Source of the DNA: Symbiodinium natans
Taxonomy: Eukaryota; Sar; Dinophyceae; Suessiales; Symbiodiniaceae
Direction: 5' to 3'
DNA: 42,500 nt
NCBI GenBank assembly: GCA_905221605.1
Contig: CAJNDS010000980.1
Coordinates: 1-42,500 of the forward strand
Positions within the stretch are counted from its first letter, which is position 1, and every line of letters starts with the position of its first letter. Below, piece after piece: positions 8,194 through 17,500 of this stretch. The notes beneath the pieces were generated by a model, which made no database searches, had not been told where the DNA came from, and worked only from the letters and a program-made list of their open reading frames with translations. A program made the position numbers and the translations under genes.

Positions 8194-11100
8194 ATGCCTG
8201 TGGTACGACAAAGAGACGATGGCGCCGAAAGCACGCATAGGGGAATACTAGTGACAACGACAGGCAGGGAGCGAGTGAAGAAGGGTAATAGGCGAGTCAA
8301 GGGGTTGGGCTCCGAAGAGACGGGGATAGCAGGACTGGATATATGCTATTGGAAAGGACACACAGCTGACAAGATGGTACGAAAGTGCAAAAACGTACAC
8401 AAGAAGGGGTATGTACATGATGTGAAACGATATCCCGTGATTGAGGAGGCAAAGGCAAGGCTACGAGGAATATCCCTAGCCGAAGAGGTCGTGCTGGACA
8501 TACTTGCCGGAGAGCAAGGCGAGGATGCTTCAAGACTGGCTGATAGGATAGTGGAGGAATGCAGGAGAATAGGTATAGTCGACGAGAGATTCCGCGTGGA
8601 TAGTCGAGAGGATAGTCAACCGGCGGCGTCTGCACAGCATTGTTTGCCATCGGTAATGAGACGATGGATGATAGACTCGGGGTGCGCTATGGATCTGATA
8701 GCAGAAGCAGACCTCACCCAGGATGAAAAAGATATGGCTATTGAGGCGAAGAAAGTGCGGTTCAACACCGCCAACGGCAACACCACGTCAAAGCAAGAAA
8801 TATGCATGGATATTCAAGGGATGCCTGAGACGATGAGGATTAGAATGCTCGAGAGTACTCCCGCTGTTCTATCGATGGGGAGGAGATGTATGAAAATGGG
8901 ATATTCGTTCCATTGGCTGGCGGGCGCGAACCCCGTGTTCGTCAAGCCTGATTCGAGCTTGATAGTACTAAAAGTCATCGGGGATATCCCATACATGGTG
9001 GATAGAATGTCAACGGTCGTTAGTGAAAGTGAGCGGAGTGACTATCACATCTATCCTGCTATGCCAGCGCCTCTTGCGATTGAATTGCCCGTGCGAGGAA
9101 ATTCCAGTCCGAGGAGGATCGGAGAGAAACAGGATGAATGTAGTCCCAAAAGCGTGGACTCGGACACGGATAGAGACATCGAGGAGGAACCGATAGGAAA
9201 GGCCGCCAACGACGACGGGAGGCTACTAGACAAGTGGATGTTAACGGGTAATAAGGCGGTGTGTTTCCACAACAAACCAAGAACGAAGGCTTGCGATCCA
9301 TGGTTTGAAACACTGAGATTCCCAGAGATACATGCACTTGTGCCGCGATTCGCCGAGAGATGTAGATCCAAACGTGTGTACAAAGATGGCCAAACCGTGG
9401 CGGAATGGATAGACTGGGTGGATAAGTACAGTGAGGGAGAGAATAGAGAAGCGGAGGAGGAATTGTGGACCGGCAAAACCATGTTCAAGATAGAAGGACT
9501 AACTTATGAAGGAGCGGATGCCGGGGAAGCGGCACAGAGCGATAGCGTGAAGGTGAGAAAGCACATTTTAGACAGGATAGCCACGGATGAAACCACGGGG
9601 TTAAATGACCTGCTGATGATGCTGGACAAGACCATTGGTACCAGCGGCGAGGCCGAAACGCTAGTCCGGATAGCCAAGTATCTGTGGCCGTGTGCTCCTC
9701 AAGAAATCTTGGACGGTGGGATGGCTCAGAAACCTCTAGGGGACACGAGGCCAGAAATCTTGAAAATCAAACATGCAATTGAAGGTAGCAAACGCGTCAT
9801 AGTGCACATCTGTTGCGGGAAATCAAGGGGGAAGTTTGATGACATAGCAACTGAGTTAGGGATGAGTGTGATAGACATCGACATGGAGGAGAACGTGCTG
9901 CAATCTGATACATGGTGGTGGCTAGTGAAGCTGGCTACGACTAATTTGGTGTTTTGTTGGCTAGCTGGACCGCCTTGCAGAACAAGATCCGTGATGAGAC
10001 ACAGAAGGCCGGGTCCGATCCCACTTAGATCGAGAAATGGACCAGAGCGGTGGGGATACTCATTTATCAGTTGGGCACAGAAGCAGGAGTGTCGTGACGA
10101 CGACATCATCATACTGCGCGTGTGCATGCTTGTGGTGATAGGAAAGGCACGTCACCGACGACTGAGAGCCCCAACAATGTGCCTCATTGAGCAACCCCAG
10201 GACCCCGAAACATATTGGGATGAGACGCCAGATGGAGGATACGCGTCATTGTGGGCGACTGAAGAATGGGATAGGACGAGTGCCATTCTAGGGACTAAGT
10301 TATTTAGTTTCGATCAGGGACCGATGGGACACCCTAGGAGAAAGCCGACCACAATAGCGACTGACGCAGAGTTGATAGGATGGGCGGTCAATCTTAGAGG
10401 ACCAGGGACCGGAGCGACGAACGATGGCGATGATAGAAGCAAGGGCGAGATGAACGAGTCACAAAACTGGTCGGAGTGGGCACCGGGATTAGTGCGAGCT
10501 ATCAAGGAGACTATGCGTAAGCACCACCGAATTTCATCAGTGGTCGAAAAGGGGATAGACGAGAGGAATAGGGAGACAACGGCAGAACAAGACGATGGTG
10601 ACGGTCGACTGAGAACGACGTTCTACTGCGCCGCGTGTAAGGCCGATTCATCCGGGGTATGCGGTTTTTGTGAAAGAGCTTTGAGTCCTGAGCAGATTGA
10701 GGCGGGGCAAAGCGCACGCAATATGACGGATGCGGAGTTTCAGCTCATCCACGGAATGAAGAAGAGTCCGGATGACGACCTAAGGATCGCGGAGCAAGTC
10801 GTCGCTGTACCCGGCGAGGAAGAAAGCGCCGAAAACGGAGGCGAATTGGATGATGATATAGATTTGCCAGGAATAGCCGATGAAGAACAGGCTAGAAGAG
10901 GAGTGGGAGAGCCTCAGAAGGATGATAGCGCCGGTGACATGGGAGAAGTGGAACAAGTAAAGGCAGAAGACGGACCTGCGGATCAGGTTCGAGTTGCGGA
11001 TAGAATTGGCGAAGGGATAGGGTCGAGCAAAACTGTGAGCATCCGGAGAGCAAGATACTCACCGGAGTATGCAAAATCAACGGAACATTTGCTCACGCAT

Positions 11101-11442
11101 CTCCCAAAGAACATGCACTGCGTTGCTTGTCGACAAGGCAAAGCAATAAACGTCCCCTTCAACAGGGGCGAAGGCATCACAGACAAGGGCGCCGAGAAGT
11201 TCGGGGAGAGGGTCACTGCTGACACGATAGTTCTTCGCAGCAACAAAGACAAGGGAATCCGCGGAGAAAACAATGCAATCGTGATGTTCGACTTCAAGAC
11301 ACAGTGGATACACTGCACGCCCGTAAAGTCCAGGGGAACGGATGAGTTTGTGCGAGCTATCAATGAGTTCCGAGGCCCAGATATGGTAGTGCATTGTACG
11401 CAGACGGAGCCGGTGAATTCTCAAAAGCCTGCGACGTCATAG
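8194..11442 (+). CDS. ORF2, Pol part 1: protease, methyltransferase-like domain, integrase N-terminal half
   Basis: 1,082 aa from the first ATG (8194). The frame is open from 8125, so it may instead be reached by a -1 shift from ORF1 (a TTTT run lies at 8134-8137). Numbered from 8194: an aspartic protease with WMIDSG (catalytic D161) and a copia-like TPAVLSMG region; a methyltransferase-like domain at about 531-731 (HICCGKSRGKF, GPPCRT with C595, EQPQDP, FDQGPMGHPRRKPTT); a CxxC...CxxC zinc site at about 812-826; the integrase HHCC knuckle (H965, H969, C976, C979); and the first integrase catalytic Asp, D1010 in TADTIVL. The frame stops at 11442, just after the integrase sequence has crossed into ORF3, so the integrase is incomplete here. 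The rest of the protein (about 275-530) is unassigned. Confidence 0.88.
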   Translation: MPVVRQRDDGAESTHRGILVTTTGRERVKKGNRRVKGLGSEETGIAGLDICYWKGHTADKMVRKCKNVHKKGYVHDVKRYPVIEEAKARLRGISLAEEVVLDILAGEQGEDASRLADRIVEECRRIGIVDERFRVDSREDSQPAASAQHCLPSVMRRWMIDSGCAMDLIAEADLTQDEKDMAIEAKKVRFNTANGNTTSKQEICMDIQGMPETMRIRMLESTPAVLSMGRRCMKMGYSFHWLAGANPVFVKPDSSLIVLKVIGDIPYMVDRMSTVVSESERSDYHIYPAMPAPLAIELPVRGNSSPRRIGEKQDECSPKSVDSDTDRDIEEEPIGKAANDDGRLLDKWMLTGNKAVCFHNKPRTKACDPWFETLRFPEIHALVPRFAERCRSKRVYKDGQTVAEWIDWVDKYSEGENREAEEELWTGKTMFKIEGLTYEGADAGEAAQSDSVKVRKHILDRIATDETTGLNDLLMMLDKTIGTSGEAETLVRIAKYLWPCAPQEILDGGMAQKPLGDTRPEILKIKHAIEGSKRVIVHICCGKSRGKFDDIATELGMSVIDIDMEENVLQSDTWWWLVKLATTNLVFCWLAGPPCRTRSVMRHRRPGPIPLRSRNGPERWGYSFISWAQKQECRDDDIIILRVCMLVVIGKARHRRLRAPTMCLIEQPQDPETYWDETPDGGYASLWATEEWDRTSAILGTKLFSFDQGPMGHPRRKPTTIATDAELIGWAVNLRGPGTGATNDGDDRSKGEMNESQNWSEWAPGLVRAIKETMRKHHRISSVVEKGIDERNRETTAEQDDGDGRLRTTFYCAACKADSSGVCGFCERALSPEQIEAGQSARNMTDAEFQLIHGMKKSPDDDLRIAEQVVAVPGEEESAENGGELDDDIDLPGIADEEQARRGVGEPQKDDSAGDMGEVEQVKAEDGPADQVRVADRIGEGIGSSKTVSIRRARYSPEYAKSTEHLLTHLPKNMHCVACRQGKAINVPFNRGEGITDKGAEKFGERVTADTIVLRSNKDKGIRGENNAIVMFDFKTQWIHCTPVKSRGTDEFVRAINEFRGPDMVVHCTQTEPVNSQKPATS
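8662..9003 (+). other. Retropepsin-type aspartic protease domain
   Basis: WMIDSG places the catalytic Asp-Ser-Gly at nt 8674-8682. Downstream, TPAVLSMGRRCMKMGYSF matches the copia-family pattern in which the second half of the protease fold precedes a GY motif. It would cleave the polyprotein in the particle. The DSG form, in place of DTG, is common in copia elements. Confidence 0.8.
9784..10390 (+). other. Cytosine-C5 methyltransferase-like domain inside Pol
   Basis: Motifs in order: a glycine-containing SAM-site-like strand (VHICCGKSRGKF) followed by an acidic strand end (VIDIDME); GPPCRT with a Cys at nt 9976, in the position of the motif IV PC nucleophile; EQPQDP, in the position of the ENV motif VI but altered; then FDQGPMGHPRRKPTT. 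This set matches a domain I associate with dinoflagellate copia polyproteins, and cytosine methyltransferases in retrotransposons are an established finding. ENV and the usual target-recognition part are not evident, so activity is uncertain. A non-catalytic Rossmann domain is the alternative. Confidence 0.65.
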
Positions 11443-11520
11443 GAACTTGCAGGGCGACTTCTACACCCGGATTACCCCGAACGAATAGCATAGCGGAGCT
11501 CAAGGTCAAAGAAGTAATCT
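11080..11520 (+). other. Integrase HHCC knuckle and DDE catalytic core, split across two frames
   Basis: The zinc knuckle (EHLLTHLPKNMHCVAC) and the first Asp (nt 11221) are in the ORF2 frame. The second Asp (nt 11403, YADGAGEF) and the Glu (nt 11496, in RTNSIAE) are in the ORF3 frame. Spacing is 60 residues between the Asp residues and 30 residues to the Glu, if the frames join near 11394. A functional enzyme therefore needs the ribosome, or the RNA, to change frame between 11367 and 11400. Confidence 0.82.
11367..11442 (+). other. ORF2/ORF3 -1 frame junction
   Basis: The ORF3 frame is open from 11367 (after TGA 11364-11366), giving a 76-nt overlap with ORF2. Homology crosses at about 11389-11400. 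No canonical X-XXY-YYZ slippery heptamer is in register there. No in-frame ATG occurs near the start of ORF3, which argues against independent initiation. The candidate explanations are an unusual programmed -1 shift, RNA-level removal of bases, or a 1-nt sequence error. Confidence 0.7.
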
Positions 11521-14500
11521 ACGGTGGCAGAGTATTGCTGAGACAAGCAGGACTAGAACCGAAGTGGTGGCCGTACGCTGTGCAGACGTTCTGCTTCCAT
11601 AGGAACGTACAACAAGTGGACGGGGTAAGCCCGTACGGGAAAAGACATGGCAACGAGCAAGACAAAGTGAAACTGATTCCTTTCGGGGCACTTGTTAACT
11701 ACCTCCCCATTGCCGAAAAGCCTAGAAAAGCTGGCAAAGAGGACGCGGCCCTGCTCGAACGGGGGGATCCTGAAAATGACGCTCTTGAGATTCTCGGAGC
11801 TGATGAAGATGTTTCGAGCATGGCCTTGCCCTCTGAAACGAAGGAAACTAAAGAACAACGCTCGCAAAGGGAGGAAGAGCTGAGAGAGATCGATAGACGT
11901 GCGCTCGACATGGTCATGACGCAGGACTTTGATGTGCAGCATGCAAAGGACATCATCCTGAAGTTCACTTCGATAGAAAAAGGAATAGCGAAGAATTCGC
12001 GGAGCATGGCCACCGGTAGAGGGTTCATAGTCCTGGGGCTGTATGCGTACGGAGGAAAGATTGGCGTTACGAAAAGTGCCAAAGAATATCCGGGGATAGC
12101 CATGGTGTGCTGCGAGCTGATAGCAAAATGCTTCCCAGAAGCTACTTTTACAACGGTGATTGTGTCTGTCGGAACCAGGATGGGGCCTCACAAGGACAAG
12201 TTTAACGAGAGCCAGACATACAACTTTGTTGTACCGGTAAGCGAGAGGGCGGGCGAAGCTATGATCTGGACAGAAGAGGAACAGCGTGCGAGTGAGGGTG
12301 GCAAGGCCGCCGGGATAGAGAAAGAGGTGCTTCCGGGAAAATGGATATGGGGAAGGACTCGGAAGGTGGATAGTGGGCTAAAGTTCAATCCAAGAGTTTG
12401 GCATGCTACCGAAGATGCCTTGGCGCCGGAGGATAGAGTGATAGCGGTGGGATATACCCTGGCAGCGGGTAAAAAGGCATCTGTGGACGACAAGTGGAAG
12501 TTGATGAGGCTGGGCTTCAGATTGGATGAGCACTTTGCGACGTTAGCGGATGGCTTATGCCAGGCAGCGTGTGCAGACGATGGTGGGGATGGGGAAGAAT
12601 ATGTAGATCACGACGCCGAGGAAGAGCAAGCGTATGCCATGGCATCCAAGGCGAAGTTCGACACTCCGACATCACCCGGATTGTTCCTAGGTTACGCGCT
12701 CCAACCAGGGGGTGTTCCGAGCGGAGACTATATAGTGGTTGAGCTGGCGCACCTGTATCACGGATGGACGGTACCGTCGATACACCGCGTGAAGAGGATA
12801 GTACTTGACGAGGAGATGCCCAACTACTTCCCGACGCAAGCTGTGGCTGATAGGAAGTCGAGAATCATGACAGCGACTCGAGCTGATGCCCTGGCCAGAT
12901 TGGAACTGGAGAGAGAGGGGCAGCAAGGAGAGGAGACGGAGGAAATCTTCGCAGAGGAGAGAAGGGTACGAGCCGATGTGATGAGACAAATTAAGTGCGA
13001 CGATCAGCATCTTCAAAACGGGGATTTCTGGGAACATGATGAGATAGACCATTCGTGGACGCTTCATCACATCTTACCCCGAAAGGAGCTGTGTACCCCA
13101 GGCGAGGAGGTCAAAGGTACAGGTGGCCCCGGGGATAGAGAGCTGGGTCCAAGGAGGCGAACGTGGATAGTGTACGCCGATGGTACATCGGAGGTGCTGG
13201 ATGAGGATAGAATGAAGGGCAAGAAGAAGATCACCAAGAAATGGACGGGGTGCACTACGTTCTGGGAAAAGGGGGAGCCTGAGGGAGAGATAGATGATGA
13301 AGCCAAGGAGCGGGCGCGGGGAGAGAAGGCGACGGGTATACGGGGGGTGGGTTTAGACTACGAACAAGACATGCCCAGAATAGAGCGGCCGTACGCGAGA
13401 TCTCACAAACCCAACTCCATTTCGTCAGCAGAGTGGAATAGGATGAGCCCGGGACAGCGACTACGTTATATCGAGGGAGACAAAGAGAGGATCATCAGAG
13501 GAGAGAGGCCCCCTTCGGCCGTTCGAGGGCAAGAGGAAATAGGACCGCGTCCCGCAGAAATTGGAGTTCGAGAATGGATGGAGAAAATCACCGACCATGG
13601 CCAGGAATTCTCACCGCCGGAGTACCGATGGGATCCCCCACCGGGAATGCCTGAGGGTGGCCGAGTATGGGCAGTAAGAAACAATCGCGCCACATCCTAC
13701 CGATTCTATGGCGGAAGGGACAAAAGACGGCTTGAGCTCTGGTGGAGGGTCACTCGGAGCGCTAATACTGGAGAGGTCTTAGAATCCATTGAGTACGACT
13801 CTTGTATACAGGCAGAGATGATGCGCAATAGAGGGAGATACCGATTCGTTGTGCCCAGGGACATCATCACGGAGTTCTGGTACATCCCCGACGGAGGAGA
13901 AGACCGACGAATCAGGGATAGAGGAGAATCAGCAGAACCTGCTGCACCGGCGTCCAGGATGGGGGATACTGAGGAGGTTACGAAAACCATCAACCAATTG
14001 TGCAGCACCGCTGGAATAGCGCGAACGCCGTCCGATAACATCATTGGGGAAATGATGAGGGAGTTGGGCGAACAGCCTAAAGTGCAGATCATGGGGGTCG
14101 GATTAGAAGAGATCGGGGGTAACGGAGGTGAGAACGTATCTTGGATATCGGGGGAAGGATGCGTGATAGGAGAGGGTGTGACGGATGTGGTCATTGCTAT
14201 CGATGCGTCTAGCGACGGCATGAGGACAGAGGTTGATCGGAAGGCATCCGGGTGGAGACGTGAGGAAGGCCTAGATAGTACGCGAGAGGCTCGAGAAAGA
14301 GTATTTGGCAATGTAGAAAAGGTTATCACAGACGCCAACAGCATTGGAATAGTGGCCACGATCATCTGGATAGGCGGTAAAAGTCGAATGGCTGACGAGA
14401 CCATTGTTCGAATGGCGCTTGCCTGGGACATGTGGATAGTGCGGAGTGATGGATGCATGCTGGGTATGCATGACGGGGTAGACGCGTCGTGTTACATAGG

Positions 14501-17500
14501 AGTCGTCACACCATGCATGATGAATGCGATCGCGGCGGACATGTTAGCATGCGATCACATGCCAAGGGATCATGACTTGATGTCGCGCATAGTGAGGACA
14601 TCGGACGCGAAAATAGACGTACGGCGAGAGCAGGAGGGTAAAGCGATACGCGAAATGATCAAGGTGTTAAAGGACGTGATAGACATCTGCGGCGAGGAAG
14701 AGGGTGATTCGGTGTCGATGGCATGTGAAGAACACGGGGGAGACTATCTCGGATATAGCAGTGGTATGGTGACACTGGACGTGGACTCCTTGGCACAGCT
14801 GGAAAAGGGAACGATTAGAGGCGACGAGACTGGGGGATCACTAGAAAAGCTGTTGAAGATAGCCAAGAGAAGAATGAACGGAGGAAACTCATATTGGGTG
14901 ATAGACATGGAGGGGGACGACGAGCACGAAGAATATGCTACGGATAGAGAAGATCAGACGCTGATAAGGAACTATGCTGCTGCGGCGGCCGAGGATGGGG
15001 CACCATACATCAGTCGTGAGGAGATCAGATGGAAAAGATGCATAGTTATGAACAATCCTGGCCGAGAGGCATTGAGGGAGATCTTCGGACCACGAGCGAA
15101 ACACACACAAGATCTGCGCGTGATCCTGGTTGACGGCGACGACATAGGCAAGGTTATAATGACGAAGCAGAACAGTCGCCGCATCAGACATAGCACCGGA
15201 GGGGCCGCAGTAGCTTACCCTGGAGAAGAGCTTGAGGTGGGAGACCTGAACGGGGACGGATGGATGATAGTGCTGACCGGGGAGAGGGAGAACCACGACG
15301 CAGATCGGCGCCATGACCAAGATAGAGAGGAAAACCCCGGATTCGACGACCAGAGCGATGTGTTTGACTCGGAAGGATGGACGTTGTCAGACCTAGAAGA
15401 GGAACGGGAACCGGTGGATGAGGCATTCTTCAGGGCCGGACACGCCGAAACCATTAACCTCGAAACTATGGAGAAGGGCGAATGCAACATAGTCATGTGG
15501 GAGGCAGAGAGGAACGCACTAGTCCTCGAACTAAAGGACGACATCCATGTTCCACTGATAGGATACACCTGGGTTCGTACTGGGATAGCGTATCCGGAAG
15601 ATCCTGGCACCAGTGTAAGAGTGTCTGCGCTCGGGCAGCTTGTGGCAGAAACCATGTGCGACGTCATAGGATACGAGGTATCACCTGAGCGAGAGATCCT
15701 GGTGGCTATACAGAATAGAAATAGCTTTCCCATCACGTTTGGAGGAGGAGGGGGGCCAATCATGAGAATGGAATTCGCTAAGGGAGTATGTCTACGGCCG
15801 AGGATGCGCGGGTGCATGATGCCTGAGAACGTGAAGGAAGTGAGACATCGTAGGGCACATCGGGAGAGCAAGAAAGCAATCTGGGCAAGAGAGGCCCGTG
15901 CGAGGGAAAGAGACAGGGATAGTGTGGATCATGGGCTGAGAGCAAGGAGGAGTAGAGATGAGGATAGGCGGCGAATCGGCATCAAGCATGTCTCGAATAG
16001 GACATACAAGTGCCGAGAATGTCGACGACTGTTGGAGGGAAAAGCCAAGGTACCTAGCTTGATCCTCACGTCGATGACGCTTTGCTTCGCATGCTTCATG
16101 AACAAGCATACTACACCCGTTGATAATTTGATCCGGCAGGGTTATCAGACTGAAGACGAGGAGTATGGAGATGGAATAGTCGCAGTCCCTGCTATACAGG
16201 TGGATGCAGATCAAGAGGATAGTTGGGAAGAGGTTGCGGAAAATGAAGCGTGTGATAGCATCGACGAGACAGTGGGAGAGTGTGAGCCACTGATGGCCAC
16301 AATCATAGAGGACGAAGAGGAGGACATCGAGGAAGTTTTCGGACTTGTCGCTAGACCCGTGACGAAGGCTGAGAGGGCGATCAACCCCAAGGCTCGGGCA
16401 GCGCTTGATAAAGAATGGAAAAAGCTGATGGATCAAGTGGTCTGGATAATGGAGGAGGTGCGTTCGTGGAAGGACGTTCAACGGGAGGCAATGGATAGAG
16501 GGGAAATAGCTCATGTAGGTCGTATCTTCGACATCTGTGTGGAAAAGAACTGGGAGCTTGCTGAAGACGATCCTCTTAGAAAGTATAAGGGGAGAGTTGT
16601 GTTTGAGGGATGTCATGTCAAAGACCAGGAGGGAAAGTGGGCCATCTTTCAGGAAATCACATCATGTCCCGCGACACTTGAGGCAGGCAAGATGGCGGAT
16701 GCCTATGGGATGCTGCCAGGACATGACATCGAGATGTCGGACGGTGAGTCGGCATACACGCAGGCGCTGTTGGGGGGGCCTAAAACATGGATACGGATCC
16801 CGAGGGATAGGTGGCCAGATGAATGGGAGGGCATAGACGACCCCGTGGTGCCACTGAGACTAGCTTTATACGGGCATCCGGATGCCGGGGGGTTCTGGGA
16901 AAAGCACTGCGAAAAGGCCGTGACTGAGGTCGGCTTCGAATTCCTCTCAGATTGGCCTAGTGTGTTCTTCCATAAGGAGCTGAAGCTGATGCTGGTGATC
17001 TACGTCGACGACTTCAAGCTTGCGGGGCCCAAAGAGAACTTAGCGATAGGATGGGAGAAGCTGGCGAAGAGAATCAAGCTCGAAGAGCCACGAAGTATGG
17101 GCAGATACTTGGGATGCTTGCACACGGCTAGCGCGATACCTTTTCGGTCGCCGTTTGAGCCGAGACACGAGTGGACGAAGATCATCGAGCCCAAGAAGGA
17201 ACCGCCTAATTTCGTGGGGAAGGCCGAGGCGAAGGAAGATAGTCCAGATGAGATCAGGATCCTTCGATATGATGTTACCGATTTCATGAAGCAGTGTGTG
17301 GATAGATATCAAGAGTTGTGCTCGACGGCATATCCTAAGCCACTGGATAAAGCTAAGACCCCATATCTCGACGAGAGCCGCCCAGAGTTCGACGAGAACC
17401 CAGTAGACGACAAGGTGAACGAAATTATGGGAATAGCCAAGTACGAGCTGCCGGATGAGGGGCCGGGAGTGTTGAAAGAGCACGCCCCTGCGGTACTCAT

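Noticed and set aside
11367-11400. Canonical -1 slippery heptamer at the integrase junction
   Set aside because: Reading the ORF2 codons through this window gives no in-register X-XXY-YYZ match.
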